DNA from: Fusibacter sp963666805
GTDB taxonomy: Bacteria; Bacillota; Clostridia; Peptostreptococcales; Acidaminobacteraceae
Reading direction: 5' to 3'
Assembly: GCA_963666805.2 (NCBI GenBank)
Contig: CAXXWR010000006.1
Span: 992,001 to 1,056,000, forward strand
DNA length: 64,000 nucleotides
This document shows positions 16,334 to 25,693 of this stretch, piece by piece. The translations under genes and the position numbers were made by a program. Below the pieces are notes generated by a model. That model did no database searches. It saw nothing but the letters and a program-made list of their open reading frames with translations, and was not told the DNA's origin. The stretch's first letter is position 1. Each line of letters begins with the position of its first letter.

Positions 16334-17767
16334 ATGAAAAAACAAATCAGACAAACGACAATGAATAAATGTCAATCATTAGAAAATGCTATTTTAGAAA
16401 GTGGTTTAAAGTCAGGAATGACAGTGAGTTTTCATCACCATCTTAGGAATGGTGATGAAGTTATGCAAAAGGTTTTTAAAGTGATTCATGATAGGGGGAT
16501 AAAAGACTTAACCTTGAATGTTTCATCGCTTTCTAAAGTACAAGATTGTCTTTTACCCTATTTTGAAGATCAGACCATTACACATGTCTATACTTCGGGC
16601 ATGAGAGGCAAATTAGCAGACTATGTTCAGTGTGGCAAAGGGCTTAAATCACCAATCGTCATCATGACTCATGGGAGGCGAGCAAGTGCTATTAAAAAAG
16701 GAGAAGTCCATATTGATGTTACCTTTATTGGGGCATCTGCTTCAGATGAAGTGGGCAATATCACGGGCAAAGTAGGGCAAGTTCCTTTTGGATCAATGGG
16801 ATACCCTATGTTGGATGCTGAATATGCAGACTATAAAATTGCACTCACAGATACAATTATGCCTGTTGAAAAACCGAGCATTGCCGCCCAATATATTGAT
16901 GCAGTGGTTGAAATAGACCGTATTGGCAACAGTGATCTTATAGCAACAGGTGCAACGAGACTTTCAAAGCATCCCATGCATCAATTGATAGCAAGAAAAG
17001 CATCCCAAGCGATCATTGCTTCTGGGCTAGTAGACAATGGTTTTTGCTTTCAAGCGGGTTCGGGAGCTATTTCACTTTTGGTTTGCCACTATTTAAAAGA
17101 TTACATGCATCAACATAAAATTACAGGAAACTATGCCCTTGGAGGGATAACGTCTCAACTTGTCAGTATGCTCGAAGAGGGATACTTTGAAAAGCTTTAT
17201 GATGTTCAAACCTTTGGGAAAGAAGCTGTAAACTCATTGACAGTTAATGATCGCCACATTGAAATTTCAGCAGATGATTATGCAAATCCTGATAATCCTA
17301 ATGCCAAAGTCAATGGGCTAGATGTGATGATTTTATCAGCAACAGAAGTGGACGTTCATTATAATGTCAATTCATTGACCGGTTCAAATGGGCGACTGAT
17401 GGGGGCACTTGGTGGCGCACCAGACACTGCCGAGGCTTCTCGATTAACAGTGGTTGTGATTCCCAGCATGAGAAAGAGAATTCCTATTATTGTTGATCAA
17501 GTACAGACCATTTGTACAAAAGGCAAATTTGTAGACATGGTAGTAACCGAATGGGGGATCAGTGTAAATCCTCATAGTCAGGCTCTTCAAACTGCACTTG
17601 ATTCAGCAGGTATTCAAACCTTGCCTATAGAGAAACATCAAGCGTGTATTGAAAAAATGACAGGTAAACCCCAGTCTATTCAAAAATCAAATACCATCGT
17701 TGGTCATGTACAAGATCGCAGTGGTCAAATAAGTGATTACATTTATGCTTTAAAAATAAGAGGATAA
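16334..17767 (+). CDS. CitF-like CoA/ACP-transferase subunit
   Basis: A 477-aa homologue of the citrate lyase alpha subunit, which swaps the acetyl group on the carrier for the substrate acid. Shared features include GMTVSFHHHLRNGD, YTSGMRGKLADY, ALGGIT and TGSNGRLMGALGG. The stretch following this, usually GGHCDTA or GGHSDTA in citrate lyases as I recall the family, is GGAPDTA. That change lies in a conserved glycine-rich loop and could shift substrate. It is somewhat shorter than the usual 505-510 aa. The operon ends here. Confidence 0.82.
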   Translation: MKKQIRQTTMNKCQSLENAILESGLKSGMTVSFHHHLRNGDEVMQKVFKVIHDRGIKDLTLNVSSLSKVQDCLLPYFEDQTITHVYTSGMRGKLADYVQCGKGLKSPIVIMTHGRRASAIKKGEVHIDVTFIGASASDEVGNITGKVGQVPFGSMGYPMLDAEYADYKIALTDTIMPVEKPSIAAQYIDAVVEIDRIGNSDLIATGATRLSKHPMHQLIARKASQAIIASGLVDNGFCFQAGSGAISLLVCHYLKDYMHQHKITGNYALGGITSQLVSMLEEGYFEKLYDVQTFGKEAVNSLTVNDRHIEISADDYANPDNPNAKVNGLDVMILSATEVDVHYNVNSLTGSNGRLMGALGGAPDTAEASRLTVVVIPSMRKRIPIIVDQVQTICTKGKFVDMVVTEWGISVNPHSQALQTALDSAGIQTLPIEKHQACIEKMTGKPQSIQKSNTIVGHVQDRSGQISDYIYALKIRG

Positions 17768-17809
17768 ATGTTGATCATAGATAATCAATCATAAATACAT
17801 TTCCTAGCT

Positions 17810-17843
17810 AAAGCCCCCCTTCTGATATTAGAAGGGGGGCTTT
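17810..17843 (+). terminator. Terminator of the long operon
   Basis: A perfect 14-bp stem (AAAGCCCCCCTTCT and its complement) with a 6-base loop. Only TTT follows, so it may also act as a stabilising 3' end rather than a full intrinsic terminator. Confidence 0.75.
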
Positions 17844-17968
17844 ACACTATTCTAAGTACATTTAACAAAAAAACAGTTACAATTTAATACTATTTTAATG
17901 GAACAAACTACCAGTTTTTTGATAGAATAGAATAAAGAATACTAACTGAAGATAGAAGAGGTGATAAA

Positions 17969-19114
17969 ATGGGTTTATTTGATTTTATTAAAGGCGAATT
18001 AATTGAAGTCGTCCATTGGGAAGATGAATCTCAAGATACGATGGTTTATAAATTTCCGATTGCTGAAAAACAACAGATTAAGTATGGTGCACAATTAGTT
18101 GTTAGACCATCACAAACCGCTATTTTTGTCTATGAGGGTGAAATTGCAGATGTTTTTGGACCGGGCAAATATGAATTGAAAACAGACTCTATTCCTGTAT
18201 TGACAACGCTTAAAAATTGGAAATACGGTTTTGAGAGTCCTTTTAAGACAGATGTATATTTTGTTAACACCAAACAGTTTACTAATCAGAAATGGGGAAC
18301 TAGCAACCCTATTATGATGCGTGATGCAGAATTTGGTATGTTGAGATTAAGAGGATATGGGGTATATGCTTTTAGAGTAAATGATCCTGTGCTCTTTTTA
18401 AAAGAAGCTTTTGGTTCCAACAAGTTTTATACGGTTGATAAAATTAATGAACATCTTAGAAGTCTTATTGTATCAACAGCTTCAGACGCTATTGCAGAAG
18501 CAAAAATTCCTGCCATTGACTTAGCCATGAACTATGATGAATTAGGCCGTTTGATACAGGCGCGAATTGTAGAGCGTTTTGAAGTCTTTGGTCTTTTGAT
18601 GTCTGATTTTGCCATTGAAAACTTATCCTTACCAGACAGTGTTGAAAAGGCAATTGATAAGCGTTCAGAGATGGGGGTTTTAGGTGACCTTAATCGCTAT
18701 GCACAATATCAAACGGCAGAAGCGATTAGAGATGCAGCTCAAAATGAAGGCGGTCTTGCAGGCATGGGAGCAGGCATGGGAGCTGGTTTTAATATTGGTA
18801 ACACGATGGCTAATGCCTTTAATGGTGGAAATTCACAAGCTGGGCAAGGAAATACTGGTAGCCAACCAGCGGTTGAAAAGAAACCCTGTCCTCACTGTGG
18901 TGAAATGATTAAATCAGATGCCAAATTCTGTCCTGAGTGTGGTCAAAAAACGCAGAGAGAATGCGTTAAATGTCATGCACCAATAGGGGCAAATGCTAAG
19001 TTCTGTCCTGAATGTGGTGCCAGCCAAGTGACAACAAAAGCCTGTAGTAAATGTGGTGCGCAAATCAAAGCAGAAGCGAAATTTTGTCCTGAATGTGGTG
19101 AGGTACAATCATGA
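17969..19114 (+). CDS. SPFH-domain protein with C-terminal zinc ribbons
   Basis: A 381-aa protein of the COG4260-like SPFH family (annotated elsewhere as virion core-like). The SPFH domain covers about 30-240, and a Gly/Ala/Met-rich segment runs from about 260 to 300. Three consecutive zinc ribbons fill the end, each CxxCG...FCPECG, the DNA blocks being near copies of one another. SPFH proteins form membrane-associated scaffolds, but no transmembrane helix is evident. It overlaps the next gene by ATGA and is the first of a four-gene membrane module. Function is not known with confidence. Confidence 0.8.
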   Translation: MGLFDFIKGELIEVVHWEDESQDTMVYKFPIAEKQQIKYGAQLVVRPSQTAIFVYEGEIADVFGPGKYELKTDSIPVLTTLKNWKYGFESPFKTDVYFVNTKQFTNQKWGTSNPIMMRDAEFGMLRLRGYGVYAFRVNDPVLFLKEAFGSNKFYTVDKINEHLRSLIVSTASDAIAEAKIPAIDLAMNYDELGRLIQARIVERFEVFGLLMSDFAIENLSLPDSVEKAIDKRSEMGVLGDLNRYAQYQTAEAIRDAAQNEGGLAGMGAGMGAGFNIGNTMANAFNGGNSQAGQGNTGSQPAVEKKPCPHCGEMIKSDAKFCPECGQKTQRECVKCHAPIGANAKFCPECGASQVTTKACSKCGAQIKAEAKFCPECGEVQS

Positions 19115-20229
19115 GTGAAGAGAAAAGCAGACGAGATGACAGTATAAGTGAGAATGGTGAGGAATTACTTGGAAATCAATGTCCAGCGTGTGGCGGCGAT
19201 ATGATTTTTGATCCTGATACAGGTGCTTTACTTTGTCCCTATTGTGATTCTGAAAAAGCCATCCCGCAAACGGAAACGATTATTGTAGAAAATGCACTGC
19301 AAGATGCACTTTCTAAGCAAGATCACTTGTGGAATGAAGATGATATCAAAAGTTATAAATGTCAGAATTGTGGGGCTGAAATTGTTTTTGATGCGCACAC
19401 CAAAGCACAGTTTTGTAACTATTGTGGGTCTTCTCACATAGAAGCCAGTGATATGTCTGATACCATTCCACCAGGCTATGTCCTACCATTTACAGTTTCT
19501 AAAGAGAAATCAGAGACTTTTTTTATCGAATGGATACGTAAAAAGTGGTTAGCCCCAAGAGATTTAAAAACGGTTTATAAGAATGAACGCTTGATGGGGA
19601 CTTATATTCCTTATTGGACCTATGATGCTGAAACCTATTCTACTTATACAGCCCAAAGAGGGGACTATTATTATGTAACACGTACCAGAACGGTTAATGG
19701 TAAAACAGAAACCTATACAGAGAGAAGAACAAGGTGGACTTCTGTTTCAGGAGACTATGACCGCTTTTTTGATGATGTCTTGGTGAGTGCATCGGACAAA
19801 CTGAATAAAAAACTTGTAGATAAAGTAGAACCCTTCCATTTGGCTGAAATTAAGAATTATCAACATCAATATTTGGCTGGATTCTACGCAGAAAAATATT
19901 CAGTTAACTTAGATGAAGGTTGGAATGAAGCACATGAAAAAATGGTAGGGCAACTTGAGTCTGAGATTATCAGGCAAATTGGTGGCGATACAGTGAGATT
20001 TTTAAATGTGAGCTCTAAATTTGACCAATTGACTTATAAGCACTTGCTTTTACCCCTATGGCTTTCTTCATACCTTTATAAAGAAAAAACCTATCAGTTT
20101 ATGGTGAATGGGCAAACGGGTGAAGTCGTAGGAGAGTATCCAAAGAGTCCCATTAAGATTGGCCTTTTGGTACTCCTAGGGATTGCCATCGTCACATTGA
20201 TTCTCTTGAAATATAATAACATCATATAA
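19111..20229 (+). CDS. Zinc-ribbon membrane protein linked to SPFH protein
   Basis: A 372-aa protein. Two N-terminal zinc ribbons (CPACG...CPYC and CQNCG...CNYCG, about 22-110) precede a central region with a Tyr/Thr/Arg-rich stretch (about 185-210). A single transmembrane helix lies near the C-terminus (about 349-368). It overlaps the SPFH gene and commonly accompanies that family. Its zinc ribbons resemble those at the end of the SPFH protein, suggesting a joint scaffold. No enzymatic motif was recognised. Confidence 0.76.
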   Translation: MSEEKSRRDDSISENGEELLGNQCPACGGDMIFDPDTGALLCPYCDSEKAIPQTETIIVENALQDALSKQDHLWNEDDIKSYKCQNCGAEIVFDAHTKAQFCNYCGSSHIEASDMSDTIPPGYVLPFTVSKEKSETFFIEWIRKKWLAPRDLKTVYKNERLMGTYIPYWTYDAETYSTYTAQRGDYYYVTRTRTVNGKTETYTERRTRWTSVSGDYDRFFDDVLVSASDKLNKKLVDKVEPFHLAEIKNYQHQYLAGFYAEKYSVNLDEGWNEAHEKMVGQLESEIIRQIGGDTVRFLNVSSKFDQLTYKHLLLPLWLSSYLYKEKTYQFMVNGQTGEVVGEYPKSPIKIGLLVLLGIAIVTLILLKYNNII

Positions 20230-20293
20230 AATAAGAGAGTTGGTTTTTATTGTTTAGAAAAAAAGAAATTTGTAGTAAGAAAGGAGAGATGCA

Positions 20294-21253
20294 ATGAGAC
20301 GAATAGCTCAAATTTTTGATTATTTTAAATTGGCATATGGCCTTAATCAAAAAAACAAAACGCTCTATGTCCCGCAAATGATTTTAGTGGGGATAAAAAC
20401 CCTCATCTATATGCTAATGGTTTTTATGACGTATAGACTAGTGACTCATTTTTCTTTGAGCGAAATGTACTTAACAGCAGGGAATACCTTTAATTACATT
20501 TTTTATACAATGAGAGGTTTCTTAGGCCTCGTTATTGTGCTAGCTATTGCAGAGTGGTTGTTCTCAGCAGGACTATACAATATGTATAGAAAGGCACTGG
20601 AGAAACAAGCATTAACCCAAGATGTTTTTATGGAGGGAATTAGGAAATATGCACTTCCTTTCTTGGCAGTTAATATATTAATGCTCATTTTTTGGTTAAT
20701 CATAGCGATTCCTTATCTCATTATTGGAGTGATTACGCTATTTATAGGGTTTGCCCTCATTCCAATCCTCATCAGTATTTTGACAGTGATGTGGAAGGTT
20801 TCAATTGTCATAGATGGCAAGGGTATCTTTGAAGGTTTATCAAGAAGTATTGATTTTGCCAAAAAGAATTTTATACCATTAGGTGCTTTGATGATTGTCC
20901 AAAATGCTTTTCTAGCTGCTAGAACAGGTGGCAGTAGTAATCCAGGGCTTAATATGAACTTCAATAATACTTCTAATTTTAATAGAGGCGAAATAGGCAA
21001 TATGCCTCAATATTTTTCTGGTAGACCATGGATTGGAAATGAAGTTGAAAAGGTGATGGATTTTATTTCGAGGATAATGATTGTTTTAATTCCAGTGGTT
21101 GGAATTGCTACATTTGTAGGTGGCTTTGTATCAATGATCATCGAAATTTTCTTTAAATTGTCATTCTTTGTTATGTATGCAGAAAATAGAAGTGTAGATG
21201 AACCTGCATATGACGAACAAGAACAGGTAGTATTTCAAAGGGAGGTGCTCTAA
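20294..21253 (+). CDS. Multi-pass membrane protein of the SPFH module
   Basis: A 319-aa protein with about five or six hydrophobic segments and an Asn-rich polar stretch near residues 215-245. It has no enzymatic motif. The start follows AAGGAGAG. The next gene begins at its stop codon, so the two membrane proteins are translated together, and they may be distant relatives, each having an internal pair of long hydrophobic spans followed by a helix with a WxxxL-like surface. Function unknown. Confidence 0.68.
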   Translation: MRRIAQIFDYFKLAYGLNQKNKTLYVPQMILVGIKTLIYMLMVFMTYRLVTHFSLSEMYLTAGNTFNYIFYTMRGFLGLVIVLAIAEWLFSAGLYNMYRKALEKQALTQDVFMEGIRKYALPFLAVNILMLIFWLIIAIPYLIIGVITLFIGFALIPILISILTVMWKVSIVIDGKGIFEGLSRSIDFAKKNFIPLGALMIVQNAFLAARTGGSSNPGLNMNFNNTSNFNRGEIGNMPQYFSGRPWIGNEVEKVMDFISRIMIVLIPVVGIATFVGGFVSMIIEIFFKLSFFVMYAENRSVDEPAYDEQEQVVFQREVL

Positions 21254-22092
21254 TGTGGTTTGAAAATCTAATGGATGATTTTAAATCCAGCCTCCAAAGT
21301 GCTTTTGATAATCAAGGGATTTTTATACCTATCTTTTTAAAATTGGGTGTAGGGATTCTCATGGCCGCGTATTTTGTTTATTTCCTTATCAAGTGGATTG
21401 TGGGGTCGAGTTATTTTTTATCTGCTCCGTATAGACTATTTCCTGAATTGATATGGAGAACGTTTAAAGGTGCGGCAGTGCCGATTATTGTTGCCTATAT
21501 TTTATTTGGACTACTTTATGCGGTTATTGAAGTGGGACAAATCAACTTACTTTCAGCACTTATGAGAGGTCAGAAGCCAACAATGCAAGTCTTCAAAGAA
21601 GGTATTGGACATTACTTTGGTAAGGTATTTGGCGGGCGTTTGTTTATTCATTTATTGGCCCTCATTTTATCACCCATCCTGTTGATTCTCGGTGTGATAT
21701 ATGCCTTAACTGTGGGAATTTTATCTGGAGGATGGGCCATAGTCTTATTGACCGTAACAATTCAAGCATTATTTGCAAGTTGGACTATTGCCTTGGTACA
21801 CCATGATTTGGGATTTTTCGAGGCGCTGGGCATGAGTTTTAAATTGGCTCGCTATCAATATAAAACAGTAGCCTTGATTGTTTGGTCTTCCGCAGTACTT
21901 CAAGCTTATGCCATCGGTATTTTTGGACCCGTAGGGATTTTTTTCGCGGGTTGGTTCATTGGAGGCGTGATTTCTATTTATATGAAATTGGTGCTTTACA
22001 AGGCTTATGTAAGATTAACGGAAGTGGATACGTACAGTGATGTAGAGGCTTCGCTTATGAGTCCTGTTGAGGATGAAACGCCCTTAACTTAA
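21253..22092 (+). CDS. Multi-pass membrane protein of the SPFH module
   Basis: A 279-aa protein with about six hydrophobic segments, including the long span LLALILSPILLILGVIYALT near residues 133-152. It ends in a short acidic tail. It is coupled to the previous gene and followed by a terminator. Its role is unrecognised; position suggests a subunit of a membrane complex with the two zinc-ribbon proteins. Confidence 0.67.
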   Translation: MWFENLMDDFKSSLQSAFDNQGIFIPIFLKLGVGILMAAYFVYFLIKWIVGSSYFLSAPYRLFPELIWRTFKGAAVPIIVAYILFGLLYAVIEVGQINLLSALMRGQKPTMQVFKEGIGHYFGKVFGGRLFIHLLALILSPILLILGVIYALTVGILSGGWAIVLLTVTIQALFASWTIALVHHDLGFFEALGMSFKLARYQYKTVALIVWSSAVLQAYAIGIFGPVGIFFAGWFIGGVISIYMKLVLYKAYVRLTEVDTYSDVEASLMSPVEDETPLT

Positions 22093-22126
22093 TGGGTACG
22101 ATTAATCATTTGTAAATTGAAGACAC

Positions 22127-22170
22127 AAAAAAAGCGTCAACTCTATCAAAAGTAGAGTGACGCTTTTGTT
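22127..22170. terminator. Bidirectional terminator
   Basis: AAAAAGCGTCA and CTCT pair with AGAG and GACGCTTTT around a short loop. T residues follow on the plus strand, and A residues on the other side give a T-run on the minus strand, so it can end both the membrane module and the convergent flavodoxin gene. Confidence 0.85.
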
Positions 22171-22172
22171 TT

Positions 22173-22655
22173 TTAATGATTGCCTTTAGGTTTAATGTTT
22201 TCGGCGAACTGATGAATAGCTTTTGGATTAAGTGACGCTTTTTTCAGATCTTCTTCAGAACGTGTCCGTTTAACAATAAAGCGATCCATAAAATTCATTT
22301 TATCAAGGTGATACTCATGACCTAAAAAGGCAGTAGCCTTTGCATGGGATAAGACTGATTTAGGGAAATTAGTCTCCAGAACACTGGGGTCTTTAAAACC
22401 ACAAACAAGAAAAATACTAAGGGGTTTTGTATTGAGATTCGCTTGATTTAACGTTAAAAATTTCGACATTTCTCGGCGAATTTTACCAATATAAATAGGA
22501 GAGCCAACCACAATATTATCATATTCTGCTAGGATTTTTGGATTCATTTTTTTAACATTAATGAGTGCTGTTTCGCCGCCAATTTCATTTTTTAATAATT
22601 CAGCACAATGTTTTGTAGCGCCATTCTTACTGGCGTAAATAATGAGTGTTTTCAT
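22173..22655 (-). CDS. Flavodoxin-domain protein
   Basis: A 160-aa flavodoxin-like protein with an N-terminal FMN phosphate loop (IIYASKNGATKHCAELL) and GSPIYIGKIRREM, resembling the HemG/protoporphyrinogen-oxidase-like flavodoxin group. The start at 22655 is chosen because AGGAG lies close upstream; a longer frame adds seven residues without a ribosome binding site. It probably transfers electrons in the cytoplasm; partner unknown. It is convergent with the membrane module and divergent from the sensor kinase. Confidence 0.78.
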   Translation of the reverse strand: MKTLIIYASKNGATKHCAELLKNEIGGETALINVKKMNPKILAEYDNIVVGSPIYIGKIRREMSKFLTLNQANLNTKPLSIFLVCGFKDPSVLETNFPKSVLSHAKATAFLGHEYHLDKMNFMDRFIVKRTRSEEDLKKASLNPKAIHQFAENIKPKGNH

Positions 22656-22773
22656 AAAAACTCCTGTAATCGTCAAAATTTAACATTTTAATTAATCTTA
22701 TTATAGCATTCTTTAATGAAAATAGCGCAAAAAATGATACAATTAAGAAAAATGTAAGTAATAGAGGATAGCC

Positions 22774-23976
22774 ATGAAACAGTTATTAATGATACGGTCT
22801 GTTGTTTTTATAATAGTGGGTTTGATTATTATTCAGTTTGAAGCGGCTCAAGAGACACGCTTATTGATTATGATAGGCGGATTGACTTGGCTGGTGATTA
22901 GTCCGTTGATTAGAAAAATAAAATCTTTAAGAGGTGTGTTAATTATTTTAGATCTAATGGTCATAGTTGTTCTTTTAGGTCAATCACGTTTTATGATGAA
23001 TTATTTGATCTTATTAATGCCTTTCTTTGTTTTTGCAGAAATTGTCTTTTGTCTTAAAAATGAATGGCAGGTTGTGACAGGACTTATTTTTTTAGGAATG
23101 ATTTCTTATTATTTTTATAGGGTTGCCCAGTATGGCCTGAATTATGAAAAAATCATTCAAATGGCCTTCATTTATGGGGTTTATACCCTTGGATTTGTGA
23201 CTTTAACACTTCTGGCAACTTATCTAGACGTCAAAGATAAGATGTTAGAACTCAATGATTCATTAACATTTAAAAATGAAGCATTAATTGCTGTCAACCG
23301 AGAGTTGTCAGAAGTTAATATGGCATTTGAAGCGTCACAACTTGAGGTGATTAGGTTGACTAAAATCAAAGAACGCGCTTTACTTGCACGGGATTTGCAT
23401 GACTCGGTGGGACATGAATTAACAGGACTGATGATGTTGCTAGAAATGGCAAAAAGGCAACCTGATAGGATAGAAGAAGGGATTGTACAGGCGAGGAAAA
23501 CTTTAAAAATGCTAAGAGAGACAGTTTCAACCATAGAAAAACCCCTTGATGAGGAGCCTTTTAGAACACGTATTTTTCAGAGAGTTAAGCAGTTTAAGGC
23601 ACAGACGGATATGTCTGTCATCATTCAGTTTGACGACCGTTTTGAATTTAAAGGCAATAGCAAAGTCTCTTCTAATCAAATGGCGCATGAATGTTACGCT
23701 ATGCTTACTGAAGCCCTTACCAATATTGCTAAACATACGTCAGCGTCAACGGTTTGGCTGAATTTTACACTTTTATCAAGCGGGAGTTGGTTAATGAAGG
23801 TAAGGAATGATGGTGTTGAGGATCATCAAGGGCGGGAGTCTTCCAAAGTGACTAATCGAAAAGGTAATGGTCTTAGGTTTATGGCGAACCGTGCTAAGAG
23901 TATAGGGGCAATTTGTGAAATTTTTGAGGAAGCACCCTATTTTACAATAGTGATTAAAGGAGATGCCTATGATTAA
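22774..23976 (+). CDS. Sensor histidine kinase (HisKA_3/NarL type)
   Basis: A 400-aa membrane kinase. About five hydrophobic segments (residues about 5-150) lead into a coiled-coil-like linker. The dimerisation/phosphoacceptor box is DLHDSVGHELTG with His209, and the ATP-binding domain includes EALTNIAKHT and NGLRFMANR. No large extracellular sensor loop is seen, as in intramembrane-sensing kinases of cell-envelope stress. It overlaps the response regulator by 8 bases. With the lipoprotein and ABC exporter downstream it resembles linearmycin-type LnrJK-LMN loci. Confidence 0.87.
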   Translation: MKQLLMIRSVVFIIVGLIIIQFEAAQETRLLIMIGGLTWLVISPLIRKIKSLRGVLIILDLMVIVVLLGQSRFMMNYLILLMPFFVFAEIVFCLKNEWQVVTGLIFLGMISYYFYRVAQYGLNYEKIIQMAFIYGVYTLGFVTLTLLATYLDVKDKMLELNDSLTFKNEALIAVNRELSEVNMAFEASQLEVIRLTKIKERALLARDLHDSVGHELTGLMMLLEMAKRQPDRIEEGIVQARKTLKMLRETVSTIEKPLDEEPFRTRIFQRVKQFKAQTDMSVIIQFDDRFEFKGNSKVSSNQMAHECYAMLTEALTNIAKHTSASTVWLNFTLLSSGSWLMKVRNDGVEDHQGRESSKVTNRKGNGLRFMANRAKSIGAICEIFEEAPYFTIVIKGDAYD

Positions 23977-24616
23977 AGTGGCAATTGTTGATGATCAGGT
24001 CTTGCTCATTCAAGGGTTGAAAATGATTGTAGAAGAAAATGAAGAAATGTCGGTGTTATGGACAGCAGAAAACGGTGAACAAGCCCTCCATATGTGTCAG
24101 ACGGCTCTTCCAGAATTAATTTTGATGGATATACGCATGCCTCAGATGAATGGTGTTGAAGCAACGGCTCATATCAAAAAGGCATTTCCTCATGTTAAAA
24201 TCTTAGTGCTTACGACCTTTAATGAAGATGACTATATTATTGGTGCGCTAAAAGAGGGCGCTAGTGGTTACTTGCTTAAAGATGCTACTCCTGAACAAAT
24301 TATTGAGGCTATTCAAACCATTAGTAGTGGTGGAATGATGCTTGCCCCTGAAGTAACGCCTAAGCTAGTAGATAAACTCGTGGGTAAAAGTGAGGGGGCT
24401 GGATCAAAAGAAAGGGAATATAGTACCAAGTTGGCACAACTTACTCAAAAGGAACAAGATGTAGCCCATTGGGTATCAGAGGGCTTTTCTAATAAGGAAA
24501 TTGCTGAGCTGATGTTTATTTCTGAAGGGACAGTAAAAAATCATTTAACCCGAATTTTAGAAAAACTAGATCTGAGAGATCGAACTCAATTGGCGATTTA
24601 TATATTAAAAACATGA
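23969..24616 (+). CDS. NarL/LiaR-type response regulator
   Basis: A 215-aa regulator with an N-terminal receiver (phosphoacceptor Asp54 in LMDIRMP, Lys in YLLKDAT) and a C-terminal LuxR-type helix-turn-helix (ISEGTVKNHLTRILEKL). The ATG at 23969 is preferred to one 6 bases earlier because the AAAGGAG site sits directly against the earlier codon. It probably activates the ABC exporter genes that follow. Confidence 0.88.
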   Translation: MIKVAIVDDQVLLIQGLKMIVEENEEMSVLWTAENGEQALHMCQTALPELILMDIRMPQMNGVEATAHIKKAFPHVKILVLTTFNEDDYIIGALKEGASGYLLKDATPEQIIEAIQTISSGGMMLAPEVTPKLVDKLVGKSEGAGSKEREYSTKLAQLTQKEQDVAHWVSEGFSNKEIAELMFISEGTVKNHLTRILEKLDLRDRTQLAIYILKT

Positions 24617-24635
24617 CGAAAGTCATGTTTTTTTT
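24609..24635 (+). terminator. Terminator after the response regulator
   Basis: AAACATGAC, a GAAA loop and GTCATGTTT followed by a T-run. The gene's stop codon falls inside the stem, so little separates translation end and RNA end. The lipoprotein-exporter genes therefore need their own promoter. Confidence 0.85.
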
Positions 24636-24784
24636 ATGTAAATCGTGCCAATAGTGTGAAGACGTAAGATGTTAAAAGCTTTATAATTAATTTATCATAA
24701 GATATTATAAACGAGTTTTGAATAGATGAGTTGAAGTAGAAATGAGAATAAAGAGAGCAATAGTAAGGGATAGGAGGCGTAGAG

Positions 24785-25693
24785 ATGAAAATAAGAAGAA
24801 GCATAAGTATCTTAAGCATGCTTGTTATTGGACTGAGTATAACGGCTTGTACAGGTGGAAGTGATTTAGACCAATATCTCAAGGCTGAAGAGAAAACAGC
24901 GACAATGACCAGCGGACATATGAATATGCAAGCACAAGTTGTAAATAAGTGGGGGGAACTTGATACCCATTATGAGTATGATTTTGATAGGGACTTTAAT
25001 CATGAAACGGGTCAAAGTATCAGTCATATTTATATTCTTGAAAATGATCTAGGGACTGACATGACACTTTATGAAATGAGTCCAAGTGAACGTTATTTGA
25101 AATTGCCGATGTTTCCGGGTTACATGGACCTTTCAGATAAAGAAAACACGATGGAAGGTCAAGACAGCCAACAGGTTAATGAACTTGACACCAAAGTCAT
25201 ACGAGACATTTTTAAAGAGATAGATCATCTATTTAAAGAGGGGCTTAATGATGAGAATATCTTTAAAGGAGAAAAAGTTCTCATTGATACACCAGACGGT
25301 AAAGTCAAGGCGACACAGTATACGATTATGCCATCAAAGGCTCTATTGGATGTCATGGTTCAGCAAATAACAGAACTTGATTCTGATCAGAGAGAAGGTA
25401 TCAGCAAATCTTTTAATCTTGATGCTGAAACGATAGATTCTATTTGGCAAGCACTTGATCAAGGCACTCAGGTTGAAGTTTATAATGAAAGTGTGTATGT
25501 CAATATGGATGGTTATGTGATTCAAAAATCTATTCATGTGATTTTGCACTTTCAAAGTGATAATTTGCCTCGAACCATGAGACTTAACATTGAGCTGAAT
25601 CATAGTCAAATTAACCAAGAACCTCAACTTCAATTTCCAGAGATAAACTCAGATGATCTTTATATCCAATCCGATTTAAAGGAGGCATACTAA
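24785..25693 (+). CDS. Lipoprotein preceding an ABC exporter
   Basis: A 302-aa predicted lipoprotein. Its signal peptide ends in ITAC (Cys at about 22), followed by a polar mature protein without clear enzymatic motifs. The overall shape recalls LppX/LprG-like or DUF6612-type lipoproteins with a beta-rich fold, a tentative comparison. It abuts the ABC ATPase gene (stop and next start adjacent), suggesting it helps the exporter or binds its substrate at the membrane surface. Confidence 0.68.
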   Translation: MKIRRSISILSMLVIGLSITACTGGSDLDQYLKAEEKTATMTSGHMNMQAQVVNKWGELDTHYEYDFDRDFNHETGQSISHIYILENDLGTDMTLYEMSPSERYLKLPMFPGYMDLSDKENTMEGQDSQQVNELDTKVIRDIFKEIDHLFKEGLNDENIFKGEKVLIDTPDGKVKATQYTIMPSKALLDVMVQQITELDSDQREGISKSFNLDAETIDSIWQALDQGTQVEVYNESVYVNMDGYVIQKSIHVILHFQSDNLPRTMRLNIELNHSQINQEPQLQFPEINSDDLYIQSDLKEAY

